NCBI GenBank assembly: GCA_965221075.1
Contig: OZ244865.1
Coordinates: forward strand, 2,232,001 to 2,296,000
Direction of reading: 5' to 3'
Length of the DNA: 64,000 nucleotides
Source of the DNA: UBA2970 sp965221075
Lineage (GTDB): Bacteria > Verrucomicrobiota > Verrucomicrobiia > Limisphaerales > AAA164-E04
Shown here: positions 26,692 to 35,331 of the stretch, piece by piece
Numbering within the stretch: position 1 is the first letter of the stretch
How the letters are laid out: each line of letters starts with the position of its first letter
Made by a program: the position numbers and the translations under genes
Notes under the pieces: model-generated
Told to the model about the DNA's origin: nothing
What the model saw: only the letters and a program-made list of their open reading frames with translations
Databases searched by the model: none

Positions 26692-28980
26692 TCAAAAGGC
26701 CACGTCGACGCCTGCGTGGAACAGGCGGGGGGCGCCGGGACGAGGGCCGTATGGGTGGAGGGAAGCCACATAGCGCTGGTCCCACAGGTTGCGGATTCCT
26801 CCGAACAGGGAGACTTGAGGCTTGAGCTGGTACTGCAGGAAGAGATCGGCCACCCAGTAGCTGCCGATCTCTCCGATCCGGACGTCTGCGGCTCCGTCGC
26901 TTCGCAGCGGCTCCGTGCTGTTGCTGGCCGAGGTGAAGGTCGAGGAAACAAAGCTCCAGGCGAGTCCGCCATCGAATCTTCCTGCCTCGATGCCCGCCTG
27001 GAATCCGAGGGTGTAGCGGGGTATGTAGGGAACCCTGCTGCCGTCCTCACCCCCTTCGAATATGGAGTCGGGATCCGTGTTCGTGGCATCGCTGGCCAGG
27101 ACGGCGCGATGGAGGGTCAGGGCCATCTGCAGGGGAGTGCGAACGCTCCAGTCGCCCGCCAAGCCGGGATCGTAGCCCAGGGAGAGCTCCAGTCCGCTGG
27201 CATGCACCTTGCCCACGTTCTCGGTAATGGCCGTCCCCCCGCCCCCGAGGTTTCCTCCGACGATCAGGTCCCGGAACCGGGTGTGGAAGAGGGTAGCCAC
27301 CGCCTCGATCCCCTGTTCGTGCCGGTAGAACCGCGTCCCCAGCTCCAGCCCCAGCGAGGTCTCCTCCTCGAGCCCCGAACGGATGGCGCTGCGCGGCCCG
27401 GGAAGGGAGAAGCCGCGGTGCACACCGGCGAATGCCTTCCACTGGGGCTGGATCTGGTAGGCCAGCGTGACGCCTCCCCCCCAGACTTGCAGATCGCCTT
27501 CTCCCGTGTCCGGAGATCCCCCTCCGTCGCTCCGGCGCATGTCCTGCTCGTACTCCTGTCCGATCCACTCCATGCGGATCCCGGGCATCAGGGTCCAGCG
27601 CCGGTACTGCATCTCGTTCTGGGTGAACAGGGCCAGGGCTCGGGATTGCTGGACGCGATCTCCGGCGGCTCCCATTGCTCCCACGGTCTTCCCTGCCAGG
27701 GCTCCGCCTGCGTCCTGCTCGTAGTCCTCGTTCCACTGGAACCGATCCACCTCGTCGAAGTGGTAGCGCAGCCCCGTGTCCAGCCGATGGGCCACCCCCC
27801 CCGTTTCCAGCTCAAGCGAGGCCACCGTCTGGACTCCGTAGATTCGGTAGTCGCGGTTGTTGTTCCTGACCCGCAGCACGCCCGGAGCCGATCCCCTGAG
27901 CACATCCAGCCCCCCGCCAGGAACGATGTCCAGCAGAGCTTCGGAAAGGGAAAGGCCAGGATCCCTCAGCTGGTGCAGCTTGGCCCAGTTGCGGGAGAAA
28001 TGCTGAAGATAGCCGGTGGCGCTGATCCGCAGAGAATCGCTGGGCGACATGGTGTGCCGGACGCTGGCCCGGTGGTTCTCGGTCTGGATGCTGTCCAGGC
28101 GCGACGCCGCGTACCTCCGGAAGGGAGAGGCCTCGAAGTCCTCCGGCGACAGGCCCAGATAGGTCTCGTCGGCATCCAGATCGGTGTATCCGTACTTCAG
28201 CTCAAGGGCATGCTCCCATTCTCCGGGAAGCTCCAGGAAGGCCTTGACCATGGGTTCGGTGCGCTGGAAGCCGGTGTCCCCGTCCCCGCCGAAGGCCTGG
28301 GTCCCCTCCACCTTCTTGAATCCGTCGGTCCGGTGGTGGAAGCCCTCCACCAGATACCCGTAGCGCAGGCCGCTCTCCGCCTCGCGCCGGTCTCCGTACT
28401 GGAAATGGCCTACCAGCTCCTGGTTCGAACCGTAGGACAGCTTCGACCGGAAGAGGGACTGGGAGGGGATCGGGGTCGACAAGTAGTTGATCACCCCTCC
28501 GGTGGTGCTCGGGCCGTAGCGGATCTGGCTGGAGCCCTTGAGCACCTCAAGCCCGCTCATGCGGCCCACGTTGGGGCTGTAGTAGGCCGAAGGAGCCGAG
28601 TAGGGGGCCGGCGACGACGGGATCCCGTCCTCCATCAGCAGCACCGACTTGCTCCGCTCGGTGCTGACTCCCCGGACGCTCAGGTTGGGAAAGAGCCCCC
28701 AGCCATCCTCCTCCCGCAAGCTGACTCCCGGAACGTTCCTCAGCACGCGGTTGATGTCCAGGCTCCCCGCCCCTTCCAGCTCCCCGCTGCCCAGGTAGAC
28801 GCCCGAAGCCGGCAGCTCCCATTCCCCTGCGTCGGATCCGATGAGCACCGCCTCCTCGAGCAGCGATGTTCCTGCGGGACCGTCCTCCCCAAGGCACCTC
28901 CCGGACAGCGGCAGAGCCAGGGCCAGAACGAGCGCCGGAGCCGGTCCCGGGCGAAGAATGAAGCGATAGCGAGCAGCCAT
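26692..28980 (-). CDS. TonB-dependent outer-membrane receptor (siderophore type)
   Basis: 762-aa outer-membrane receptor, probably FecA/FhuA-like. A signal peptide (residues 1-31) is followed by a plug domain with GSGELEGAGSLDINRVLRNVPGVS, the LSVRGVSTERS block, LMEDGIPSS and GLEVLKGSSQIRYGPSTTGGVINYLST. The beta-barrel runs to the C-terminal YVASLHPYGPRPGAPRLFHAGVDVAF, ending in Phe. It imports a ferric-siderophore or other chelate with TonB energy. The Fur box and promoter just upstream indicate iron repression. Start at the ATG at 28980. Confidence 0.94.
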   Translation of the reverse strand: MAARYRFILRPGPAPALVLALALPLSGRCLGEDGPAGTSLLEEAVLIGSDAGEWELPASGVYLGSGELEGAGSLDINRVLRNVPGVSLREEDGWGLFPNLSVRGVSTERSKSVLLMEDGIPSSPAPYSAPSAYYSPNVGRMSGLEVLKGSSQIRYGPSTTGGVINYLSTPIPSQSLFRSKLSYGSNQELVGHFQYGDRREAESGLRYGYLVEGFHHRTDGFKKVEGTQAFGGDGDTGFQRTEPMVKAFLELPGEWEHALELKYGYTDLDADETYLGLSPEDFEASPFRRYAASRLDSIQTENHRASVRHTMSPSDSLRISATGYLQHFSRNWAKLHQLRDPGLSLSEALLDIVPGGGLDVLRGSAPGVLRVRNNNRDYRIYGVQTVASLELETGGVAHRLDTGLRYHFDEVDRFQWNEDYEQDAGGALAGKTVGAMGAAGDRVQQSRALALFTQNEMQYRRWTLMPGIRMEWIGQEYEQDMRRSDGGGSPDTGEGDLQVWGGGVTLAYQIQPQWKAFAGVHRGFSLPGPRSAIRSGLEEETSLGLELGTRFYRHEQGIEAVATLFHTRFRDLIVGGNLGGGGTAITENVGKVHASGLELSLGYDPGLAGDWSVRTPLQMALTLHRAVLASDATNTDPDSIFEGGEDGSRVPYIPRYTLGFQAGIEAGRFDGGLAWSFVSSTFTSASNSTEPLRSDGAADVRIGEIGSYWVADLFLQYQLKPQVSLFGGIRNLWDQRYVASLHPYGPRPGAPRLFHAGVDVAF

Positions 28981-28994
28981 GAACTGGCCCAGGA

Positions 28995-29023
28995 TCGATA
29001 ATGAGACTCATTCTCATAGTCAA
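28995..29023 (-). promoter_or_regulatory. Sigma70-type promoter of TonB receptor gene
   Basis: On the minus strand TTGACT (29018-29023) and TATCGA (28995-29000) are separated by 17 bases. The Fur box lies within the spacer and -10, a placement typical of repression. Confidence 0.65.
28997..29015 (-). promoter_or_regulatory. Fur box
   Basis: GATAATGAGACTCATTCTC matches the classic 19-base Fur consensus (GATAATGATAATCATTATC) at 16 of 19 positions, and continues with further CAT repeats to 29017. It lies 17 bases upstream of the receptor start codon. Confidence 0.8.
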
Positions 29024-29274
29024 GCCCGTTCACAGAAGATTCTCCAAGTGGAGTTCGAGCCCCCTTCACGCAAAGCGCCGGGGATCGGCGCCTTCGGGGA
29101 GCATCCATTAGGCAAGGCCGTCCTTCCCTTCGGAGCCTTTCCCTCTGCCGAGGCGGTGGCGGACTGCCGGAACGGGTAGCCGCCCATTCTTCCTCCCGTC
29201 CGGTCGAAGCGGTAAGGAAGCCGGAGGGCGCTGCGGCTGTTTCAACTCGACAGCAAGCCGAGGGGAAAGATAGC

Positions 29275-32200
29275 TTGCGCACCGTACCCATGCACCGCTC
29301 TACCCTGCTGCTGTCGGCCTGCCTCGGACTGCTTCTGCCCGCCCGGGCGGCATCCATTTCTGGAACTGTAAGCTACGATGGGCAAGCCACCGGCCCGATC
29401 GTGATCCAGGCTGTCCAGACCGCCCCGGGCAACAACGTGCTCAAACTGGATGGCGATGCCGACTACGTGATAGTCCCGGATCTCACCGATCTCTCGGGAT
29501 CGGAGATCACCATCCAGTACTGGTTCCAGGGAAGCACGGTGCAGTCGGCGGTGCGCATCCAGGCGGGTCCGGGATGGATCGTGACCGGCTGGAACTACCG
29601 GCACATCATCTCCAACGACAGCGGAACAGGAGGGATCCCGATGGGGGACGCGGTCACCGACGGGAAATGGCACCAGGTCACCATGACCTGGAAGCAGGGA
29701 GAGCCCTCGGGCTTCGTCGGCTACCTGGACGGCCAGATGGTCTCCAGCAAGGACGCGGCCGACACCCCCATACCCAACCACGCCCACCCGCTCCACTTCG
29801 GCGCCTTCCAGGGAGTCTCGGAGTTCGCCAACGGGCGGCTCGACGAGATCTCGGTCTGGGAGCGGGCCCTCTCCCCGGAGGAGGTGCAGGAAAACTGGTA
29901 TTCCCGCCTCGACGGGGACGAGGAGGGCCTGCTGGGCTACTGGACATTCGAAGACGGCAGCGCCGACGATTCGGGCCCATACGGATACCACGGGGAGCTC
30001 AGGGGCGACTCCTCCATCGAGGAAGCGGGCATTCCCGGACTGGACGCCTGGCACTCCCTGCAGCTGGATGCGCCAGGCGCCTACCTCCTGGACGGCCTGG
30101 CCAACGGCGGGGGATACCGGCTGACGGCCTTCGTCGACGAGAACGGGAACGGCCTGCACGACGAAGGAGAGCCATGGGGCGAGTACTCCAGCCAGGACTT
30201 CGCCATCGTCGGCGATCTGCAGGGAGCGGATCTGGAGATCCAGGCCGGCCCTTCCATCGAGTCCCAGCCCGAAGCGGTGCGGGTCGCCTCCGGCCAGACC
30301 GTGCAGCTCGAGGTGGCGGCCAGCGGCTCTCCCCCCCTCTCCTACCAGTGGAGCCACAACGGGATTCCCCTATCCAACGGGAACGGCGTCTCCGGGGCCG
30401 ACACCGCCACCCTGACAATTGGCAGCGCCCGCACCCAGGATACGGGATCGTATGTCTGCCGTGTGAGCAACCAGGCCGGCGAGGACACCAGCCAGCCAGC
30501 CCTGGTCCGGGTGGTGGAGGGGGGAGTCGACCTTTCGGGGACGGTGGTGTACGACGGGATGCAGCAGGGTCCCGTCAGGATCTCCGCGGCCAGAATCCAG
30601 GCCGGCAACAAGGTGCTCCGGCTGGACGGGGAAGGAGACTACGCCATCACCACTCTCACCGATCTCTCGGGCCCCGAGATCACCATCCAGTACTGGTTCC
30701 GGGGAGAAAGCGTGCAGTCGGCGGTCCGGCAGCAGAGCGCCGGATACATCGTGGCCGGGTGGAACGGCAGCCACATCCTCTCGATCGATCAGGGCACCAA
30801 CGGCATCTCCGCCGGAGGGGAAGCGGTGACCGACGGAAACTGGCACCATCTGGCGATGACCTGGAAGCAGGACTCCCCGGGGGGCTTCCGCAGCTACCTC
30901 GACGGGCTGCTCGTCGCCGAGCGCAATTCGGCCAGCAGCGAGATCCCCAACCTGGAGGCGCAGGTGCACTTCGGAAGCTTCAACGGGACCGCAGAGTTCA
31001 TGAATGGCGACATCGACGAGATAGCCATCTGGGATCGGGCCCTCACCGAAAGCGAGATCGCCACCGGCTGGTTCCAGCCCCTGTCCGGGGAGGAGGAGGG
31101 GCTGATCGGATACTGGACCTTCGACGACGGCCAGGGCGAGGACCTGTCCTTGCTGGGCAACCACGCCGAACTCCGCGGCGACGCGATGATCGTCGACGAG
31201 ACGGTCCCGGGACTGGGCGGCGAGGTCTTCGCCGCGATCCTGGACCAGCCCGGCAGCTACGCCCTGGAGACCATCTATCCGGGCAGCAACTACGAGGTGA
31301 CCGCCTACATGGATGTCAACGGCAACGGAGGGCCCGACACTGGCGAACCCGTGGGGGCCTATGCCGGCAATCCCTTCGATCTGAGCCAGAGCGCCACCGG
31401 CATCGACATCCTCCTCGCCGAGCCTCCCTCTCTGACGGGCCAGCCGCACGATGTCCGGGCCGCCTCGGGATCGGTTTCCTTCGAGGCCTCGGCCTCCGGG
31501 ACCGCCCCCCTGGAATGGCAGTGGATGAAGGACGGAGAAGACCTGGCCGACAACGCGACCTACAGCGGGACCCGAACCCGAACCCTGACCGTTTCGGATG
31601 TGGACTCCGGAGACGCCGGCCTGTACTCGGTCCGGGTTTCCAACGTCCAGGAACCACCGGCCACCAGCCGGGAGGCCTCACTGACTGTGGTTTCCGGACC
31701 CGCGGCCTCCATCTCGGGCTCACTGATCTACACCGGCGTCCCGGCCGGACGCATCCATGTGAGCGCCGGCAGCTACTCCCCCGAGAACCTGGGACTGCGC
31801 CTGGACGGGAGCGGCGACTACGCCGTCGTCGAGGATCTGACGGATCTTTCGGGACCCGAGATCACCATCCAGTACTGGTTCCGGGGAGCGGACAACCATT
31901 CGGCGATCCGGCAGCAGAGCGGCAGCGGCTACATCGTGAGCGGCTGGAACGGGAAGCACATCCTCTCCAACGACCAGGGGACCGATGGCATCCCGCTGGG
32001 CTGGGAGACGGCGACCGATGGCGACTGGCACCATCTGGCGACCACATGGGAATTCGGCGCCGAGGCGGGCTTCCGGGCCTATCTCGACGGCAGGCTGGTC
32101 GGTTCCCGGGACAGCGCCGACCAGGATATACCATTCATCGACCATCCGCTGCACTTCGGGGCCTACCAAGGGACCTCGGAGTTCGCCACCGGCGAACTCG

Positions 32201-32799
32201 ACGAGATCGCAATCTGGGACCGCGCCCTGGACGAGGAGACCATCCGGGAGAACTGGAACAAGCCCCTCGAAGGCGGAGAGGAGGGGCTGATCGGCCTGTG
32301 GAAGTTCGACGAGGGCGAGGTGATCGACTCCTCTCCCTACCTCTACCACGGCTCCCTGATGGGCGATGCGGCAATCGTTCCGGCCCAGATCCCCGGATTC
32401 TCGGGCAGCAGGCACACCGATGTCTTCCCGGGCTCCGGCAGCTTCTCCATGCCGCTCCTGCCCCGCGGCGACAACTACCAGGTCACGGCCTTCGTGGACG
32501 TCAACGGCAACTACCGCCAGGACGAGGGCGAGCCGGCCGCCGCCTGGGAGGGCAATCCCTTCAGCCTGGACGGGGACCTGGACGGGATCATGCTGGATCT
32601 GGGCGGCGAGGTGGTGGAGGAGGTGGAGCTGTCCGTCTCGCTGGAGGGAGGCCAGCTGGTCGTCTCCTGGCCCGGTGGCGGCGTCCTCTACCAGACCAGC
32701 GATCTCGTCGCCGGCGAATGGGTCCCGGTGGAGGGAGCCTCCGGCGGTTCGGCCAGCATCCAGCCCGCCGGGGACATGCGCTTCTACCAGCTGCGATAG
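29275..32799 (+). CDS. Large secreted surface protein with three LamG and two Ig-like modules
   Basis: 1174-aa protein. A signal peptide (HRSTLLLSACLGLLLPARA) is followed by LamG/concanavalin-like domain 1 (residues about 53-243), an RLTAFVDENGNGLHDEGEP segment, Ig-like domain (326-414), LamG 2 (445-636), a DVNGNGGPDTGEP segment, Ig-like (717-806), LamG 3 (837-1030), a third DVNGNYRQDEGEP segment and a C-terminal module (about 1112-1174) ending MRFYQLR. The TTG at 29275 is chosen because GAGGGGA lies 9 bases upstream; the ATG at 29290 has no ribosome binding site. Probably binds polysaccharide; no catalytic residues were recognised. Confidence 0.85.
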   Translation: MRTVPMHRSTLLLSACLGLLLPARAASISGTVSYDGQATGPIVIQAVQTAPGNNVLKLDGDADYVIVPDLTDLSGSEITIQYWFQGSTVQSAVRIQAGPGWIVTGWNYRHIISNDSGTGGIPMGDAVTDGKWHQVTMTWKQGEPSGFVGYLDGQMVSSKDAADTPIPNHAHPLHFGAFQGVSEFANGRLDEISVWERALSPEEVQENWYSRLDGDEEGLLGYWTFEDGSADDSGPYGYHGELRGDSSIEEAGIPGLDAWHSLQLDAPGAYLLDGLANGGGYRLTAFVDENGNGLHDEGEPWGEYSSQDFAIVGDLQGADLEIQAGPSIESQPEAVRVASGQTVQLEVAASGSPPLSYQWSHNGIPLSNGNGVSGADTATLTIGSARTQDTGSYVCRVSNQAGEDTSQPALVRVVEGGVDLSGTVVYDGMQQGPVRISAARIQAGNKVLRLDGEGDYAITTLTDLSGPEITIQYWFRGESVQSAVRQQSAGYIVAGWNGSHILSIDQGTNGISAGGEAVTDGNWHHLAMTWKQDSPGGFRSYLDGLLVAERNSASSEIPNLEAQVHFGSFNGTAEFMNGDIDEIAIWDRALTESEIATGWFQPLSGEEEGLIGYWTFDDGQGEDLSLLGNHAELRGDAMIVDETVPGLGGEVFAAILDQPGSYALETIYPGSNYEVTAYMDVNGNGGPDTGEPVGAYAGNPFDLSQSATGIDILLAEPPSLTGQPHDVRAASGSVSFEASASGTAPLEWQWMKDGEDLADNATYSGTRTRTLTVSDVDSGDAGLYSVRVSNVQEPPATSREASLTVVSGPAASISGSLIYTGVPAGRIHVSAGSYSPENLGLRLDGSGDYAVVEDLTDLSGPEITIQYWFRGADNHSAIRQQSGSGYIVSGWNGKHILSNDQGTDGIPLGWETATDGDWHHLATTWEFGAEAGFRAYLDGRLVGSRDSADQDIPFIDHPLHFGAYQGTSEFATGELDEIAIWDRALDEETIRENWNKPLEGGEEGLIGLWKFDEGEVIDSSPYLYHGSLMGDAAIVPAQIPGFSGSRHTDVFPGSGSFSMPLLPRGDNYQVTAFVDVNGNYRQDEGEPAAAWEGNPFSLDGDLDGIMLDLGGEVVEEVELSVSLEGGQLVVSWPGGGVLYQTSDLVAGEWVPVEGASGGSASIQPAGDMRFYQLR
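29488..32390 (+). repeat. Three tandem coding modules of about 1.17-1.18 kb
   Basis: The strongly conserved segment coding for LSGPEITIQYWFRG starts near 29488, 30661 and 31843. Each unit contains a LamG domain and a D-x-NGN-x3-D-x-GEP segment; the first two also have an Ig-like domain. Nucleotide identity is highest at the start of each LamG. Confidence 0.85.
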
Positions 32800-33402
32800 G
32801 GGAAGCCTTCCCTGGGCGCCAGAGGCCCGGCTTGCCCTTGCCCGGGAGCTTCCGCTGCAGAAGCCGCATGCCTGGCTGGATCCTCGCGACCCAGCGCGCC
32901 GCGCCTGCAGGCCATGTCCCCTTGCTCCAGCCTGCTGTGCGGAAGAGCTCCGTGCCATGGAGGAAGCACGCCTGCGCCAGACCGCTAGCAAGCTTTGCGA
33001 GCCCCGGGGATCCAGCGTGCCGGGACGGAAGCCGGGCCGAGGAGACCGCCTCCCCCTGAAGCGCCGTCCCTGTTTCTCCTGGCCGGCGCCGGTGGAAGGC
33101 GATCGCCCGACCGGTCCCGTTCGGGCAGGTCCGGTTCGATCTGCGGCCGCCAGCCGCCCTGCCTGGTGGCCGCAGGGCCGGAAGGCCAGCGCCTCCTCCA
33201 GGCCATGGCGGACATTGTCCTTCCATCCGGACGGCTCCTCGGCCGGAAGCGGCAGCCCGCATCCTGCATGCCCCTGGATTACGGCAGATGCAAGGCCCCG
33301 CGAAGCGGGTCCGGCTGAATGGGGAGGAGCGGAAGCGGCATGAAGCGGATCGCTTCGGGAGTTGTCCCGCTTGGACGCAGGCGATATAAACCGGAGCCGA
33401 AC
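32800..33402. other. Gene-free stretch
   Basis: About 600 bases with no gene I can support. GC-rich with many short internal inverted repeats, without a T-run hairpin. The prepilin ribosome binding site GGAG lies at the end. Confidence 0.45.
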
Positions 33403-34191
33403 ATGAACCCCTCCGGACAGAAGCGGCTCCCGGCCTTCACCCTGATCGAGCTGCTGGTGGTCATCGCCATAATCGCCATCCTGGCGGGAATGCTCCTTCC
33501 AGCCCTTTCCAAGGCCAAGGAGAAGGCCAAGACGGTCAACTGCATCAGCAACCTGCGGCAGCAGGTCCTCGCCTCGACCCTCTACTCCGGCGACAACAGC
33601 GAGCGCTACGTCTTCACCTTCTCGGTGCGGGGGCCGAACCAGTTCCGAAGGCCCTGGTACAACTTCCTCTACCCCTACCAGCAGACCACCAACGTCATCC
33701 TCTGCCCCACCCGGACTCCCAAGTTCAACCAGCTGCTCAGGAACCACCAGCTCATCGTCTACTCCAGCGAGACGGAGGACCGCTACATCTCCAACTACAG
33801 CGTCAACTTCCGGCTGGGAGGCTGCGACTGGCCTTCCACCTGGCCCAAGGAGACTTGGCGGCAGCTCCGCATCTCCGCGGTGCGCAGCCCCTCCACCCTG
33901 GTGCACATGACCGACGGGGGCAGCCGGGCGCTCGACACCACCAACCCCGAGAGGTGCGTCACCGCCGACTCGGAGGAGAAGGCCGGCTGCTGGATCGTCC
34001 ACGATCCCGGCAACAGCGCCCCCTGCAGCGGCTGCGTGACCTCGCAGGACAACAACTGGGGAGGCCCCCACCTGCGCCACAGCGGCAAGAGCGTGGTGGC
34101 CTTCGCCGACTCCCACATAGAGACCATGCAGGCCAGGGAGTGGTACTGGTCCGGCACTCCCTGGCTCAAGCCCGACGCCGCAGCCCGGTAG
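33403..34191 (+). CDS. Prepilin-like protein (PulG type) with H-x9-DG-like C-terminus
   Basis: 262-aa protein. The class III signal leader MNPSGQKRLPA is cleaved before Phe12, with Glu16 at mature position 5, followed by FTLIELLVVIAIIAILAGM and ALSKAKEKAKTVNCISNLRQ. The soluble domain includes CPTRTPKFNQ and ends with LRHSGKSVVAFADSHIETM, which aligns with the H-x9-DG signature. The ATG at 33403 gives the standard short leader. The gene is an orphan, flanked by the LamG protein and the convergent trypsin-like gene. Confidence 0.9.
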   Translation: MNPSGQKRLPAFTLIELLVVIAIIAILAGMLLPALSKAKEKAKTVNCISNLRQQVLASTLYSGDNSERYVFTFSVRGPNQFRRPWYNFLYPYQQTTNVILCPTRTPKFNQLLRNHQLIVYSSETEDRYISNYSVNFRLGGCDWPSTWPKETWRQLRISAVRSPSTLVHMTDGGSRALDTTNPERCVTADSEEKAGCWIVHDPGNSAPCSGCVTSQDNNWGGPHLRHSGKSVVAFADSHIETMQAREWYWSGTPWLKPDAAAR

Positions 34192-34194
34192 CCC

Positions 34195-35331
34195 TCAGGG
34201 CTCCTTCCGGTAGTGCAGGACGACGAGATCCCCCTCCCGCTCCAGCTTGCCGATGCGGTAGCGGAAGCATCCCTTCAGGTAGTAGAACCTCTGGGCCTCC
34301 CCTCCTGAAACCGTCACCGTCCGGCTCTCCCGATCCAGGATCTGGTGGTATTCCGGGTGGAAGCGGCCGGACAGGGAAGGCGAGGAGACCACCTGGGGCT
34401 CGGACAGAGTGGGCATGGCGTCCCCGCCGACGACCGACTCGATGCTGTTCCGGTAGGAGGAGATGCGGATGGAGTAGAAGGCGGCGGGCGCATCCTCGTC
34501 CCCGTCCTCCACCAGCTGCCAGTCCCCCTCTTCGCGGTGGTAGTAGCCCCGGGCGTCGAAGAGGACGGCGCGGAAGCCGTTTCCCGTCCCGTCGAGGCTG
34601 AAGGGCCCGTCCACGCCGTGGTTGATCCCCGCCAGCTTCCACTCTCCCTGGTGGCGGATGAACACCGGGCCGCCCGAATCGCCCACCGAGAGCCCCGCCT
34701 CGTCGCTCCCCGCGTCCCGGTCGAAGTCGGCCACCAGGTAGTCCGCTCCCCCGGAGCGCTCGGTGGCCGACACCCGGTTCCGGCCCCATCGCTGGCGGTG
34801 GTCGTGGATCCCGTAGAGCCAGCCTCGAAGCCGGCCGTCCCTCCTCACTTCGGCCCCCCGCCGCGTTCCCCTTCCGAATACCACCAGAGGCTGCCCCTCC
34901 TCGTCCTCGGAGGGATAGAGGGGGGCGTACCGCGGGGGGAAGAGGCCGCACACCTCCCAGATCCAGAGGTCGGGCCCGTTGAGGCGGTAGCAGGCGGTGG
35001 TGGTGTAGGTCCTTCCAGCATAGTGGAAGGGATCGCCGATGGACCCCCCGATGTGTCCCGAGGTGATGAAGTGGGAGGGCCCGATCACCGTTCCCAGGAA
35101 GAATCCCCACTGGCCGATGTACTGCCAGCCGCTGCCCTGGAGCTCGCCGCCGGGCGGGCCGGTGTTCCGGTCGGGGTTCCCGGTGCCCATCAGCACTACG
35201 GCATGGGCGACCTGGACGCCGCCGGCCAGGAGCAGGAGCAGGATCGACAGGCCGGCGGGAGCGCCGGACCTCCGCTGTCTGGAACTGTTCCGGAAGGGCG
35301 GGCTAGCCGTCGAGTTCGTCCGCCGTTCCAT
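34195..35331 (-). CDS. Secreted trypsin-like serine protease
   Basis: 378-aa protein. After a long basic start, a signal-like segment (LSILLLLLAGGVQVAHA) leads into an S1-type domain: His in HFITSGHIGG, Asp in YLVADFDRDAG, and Ser in GDSGGPVFIRHQGEWKLAGI. The C-terminal part (residues about 310-378) contains a segment (FHPEYHQILDRES...AQRFYYLKG) resembling the C-terminal modules of the subtilase and LamG proteins. The ATG at 35331 overlaps the end of the ParA-GYF gene by 29 bases, so they are transcribed together. Substrates are unknown. Confidence 0.8.
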   Translation of the reverse strand: MERRTNSTASPPFRNSSRQRRSGAPAGLSILLLLLAGGVQVAHAVVLMGTGNPDRNTGPPGGELQGSGWQYIGQWGFFLGTVIGPSHFITSGHIGGSIGDPFHYAGRTYTTTACYRLNGPDLWIWEVCGLFPPRYAPLYPSEDEEGQPLVVFGRGTRRGAEVRRDGRLRGWLYGIHDHRQRWGRNRVSATERSGGADYLVADFDRDAGSDEAGLSVGDSGGPVFIRHQGEWKLAGINHGVDGPFSLDGTGNGFRAVLFDARGYYHREEGDWQLVEDGDEDAPAAFYSIRISSYRNSIESVVGGDAMPTLSEPQVVSSPSLSGRFHPEYHQILDRESRTVTVSGGEAQRFYYLKGCFRYRIGKLEREGDLVVLHYRKEP

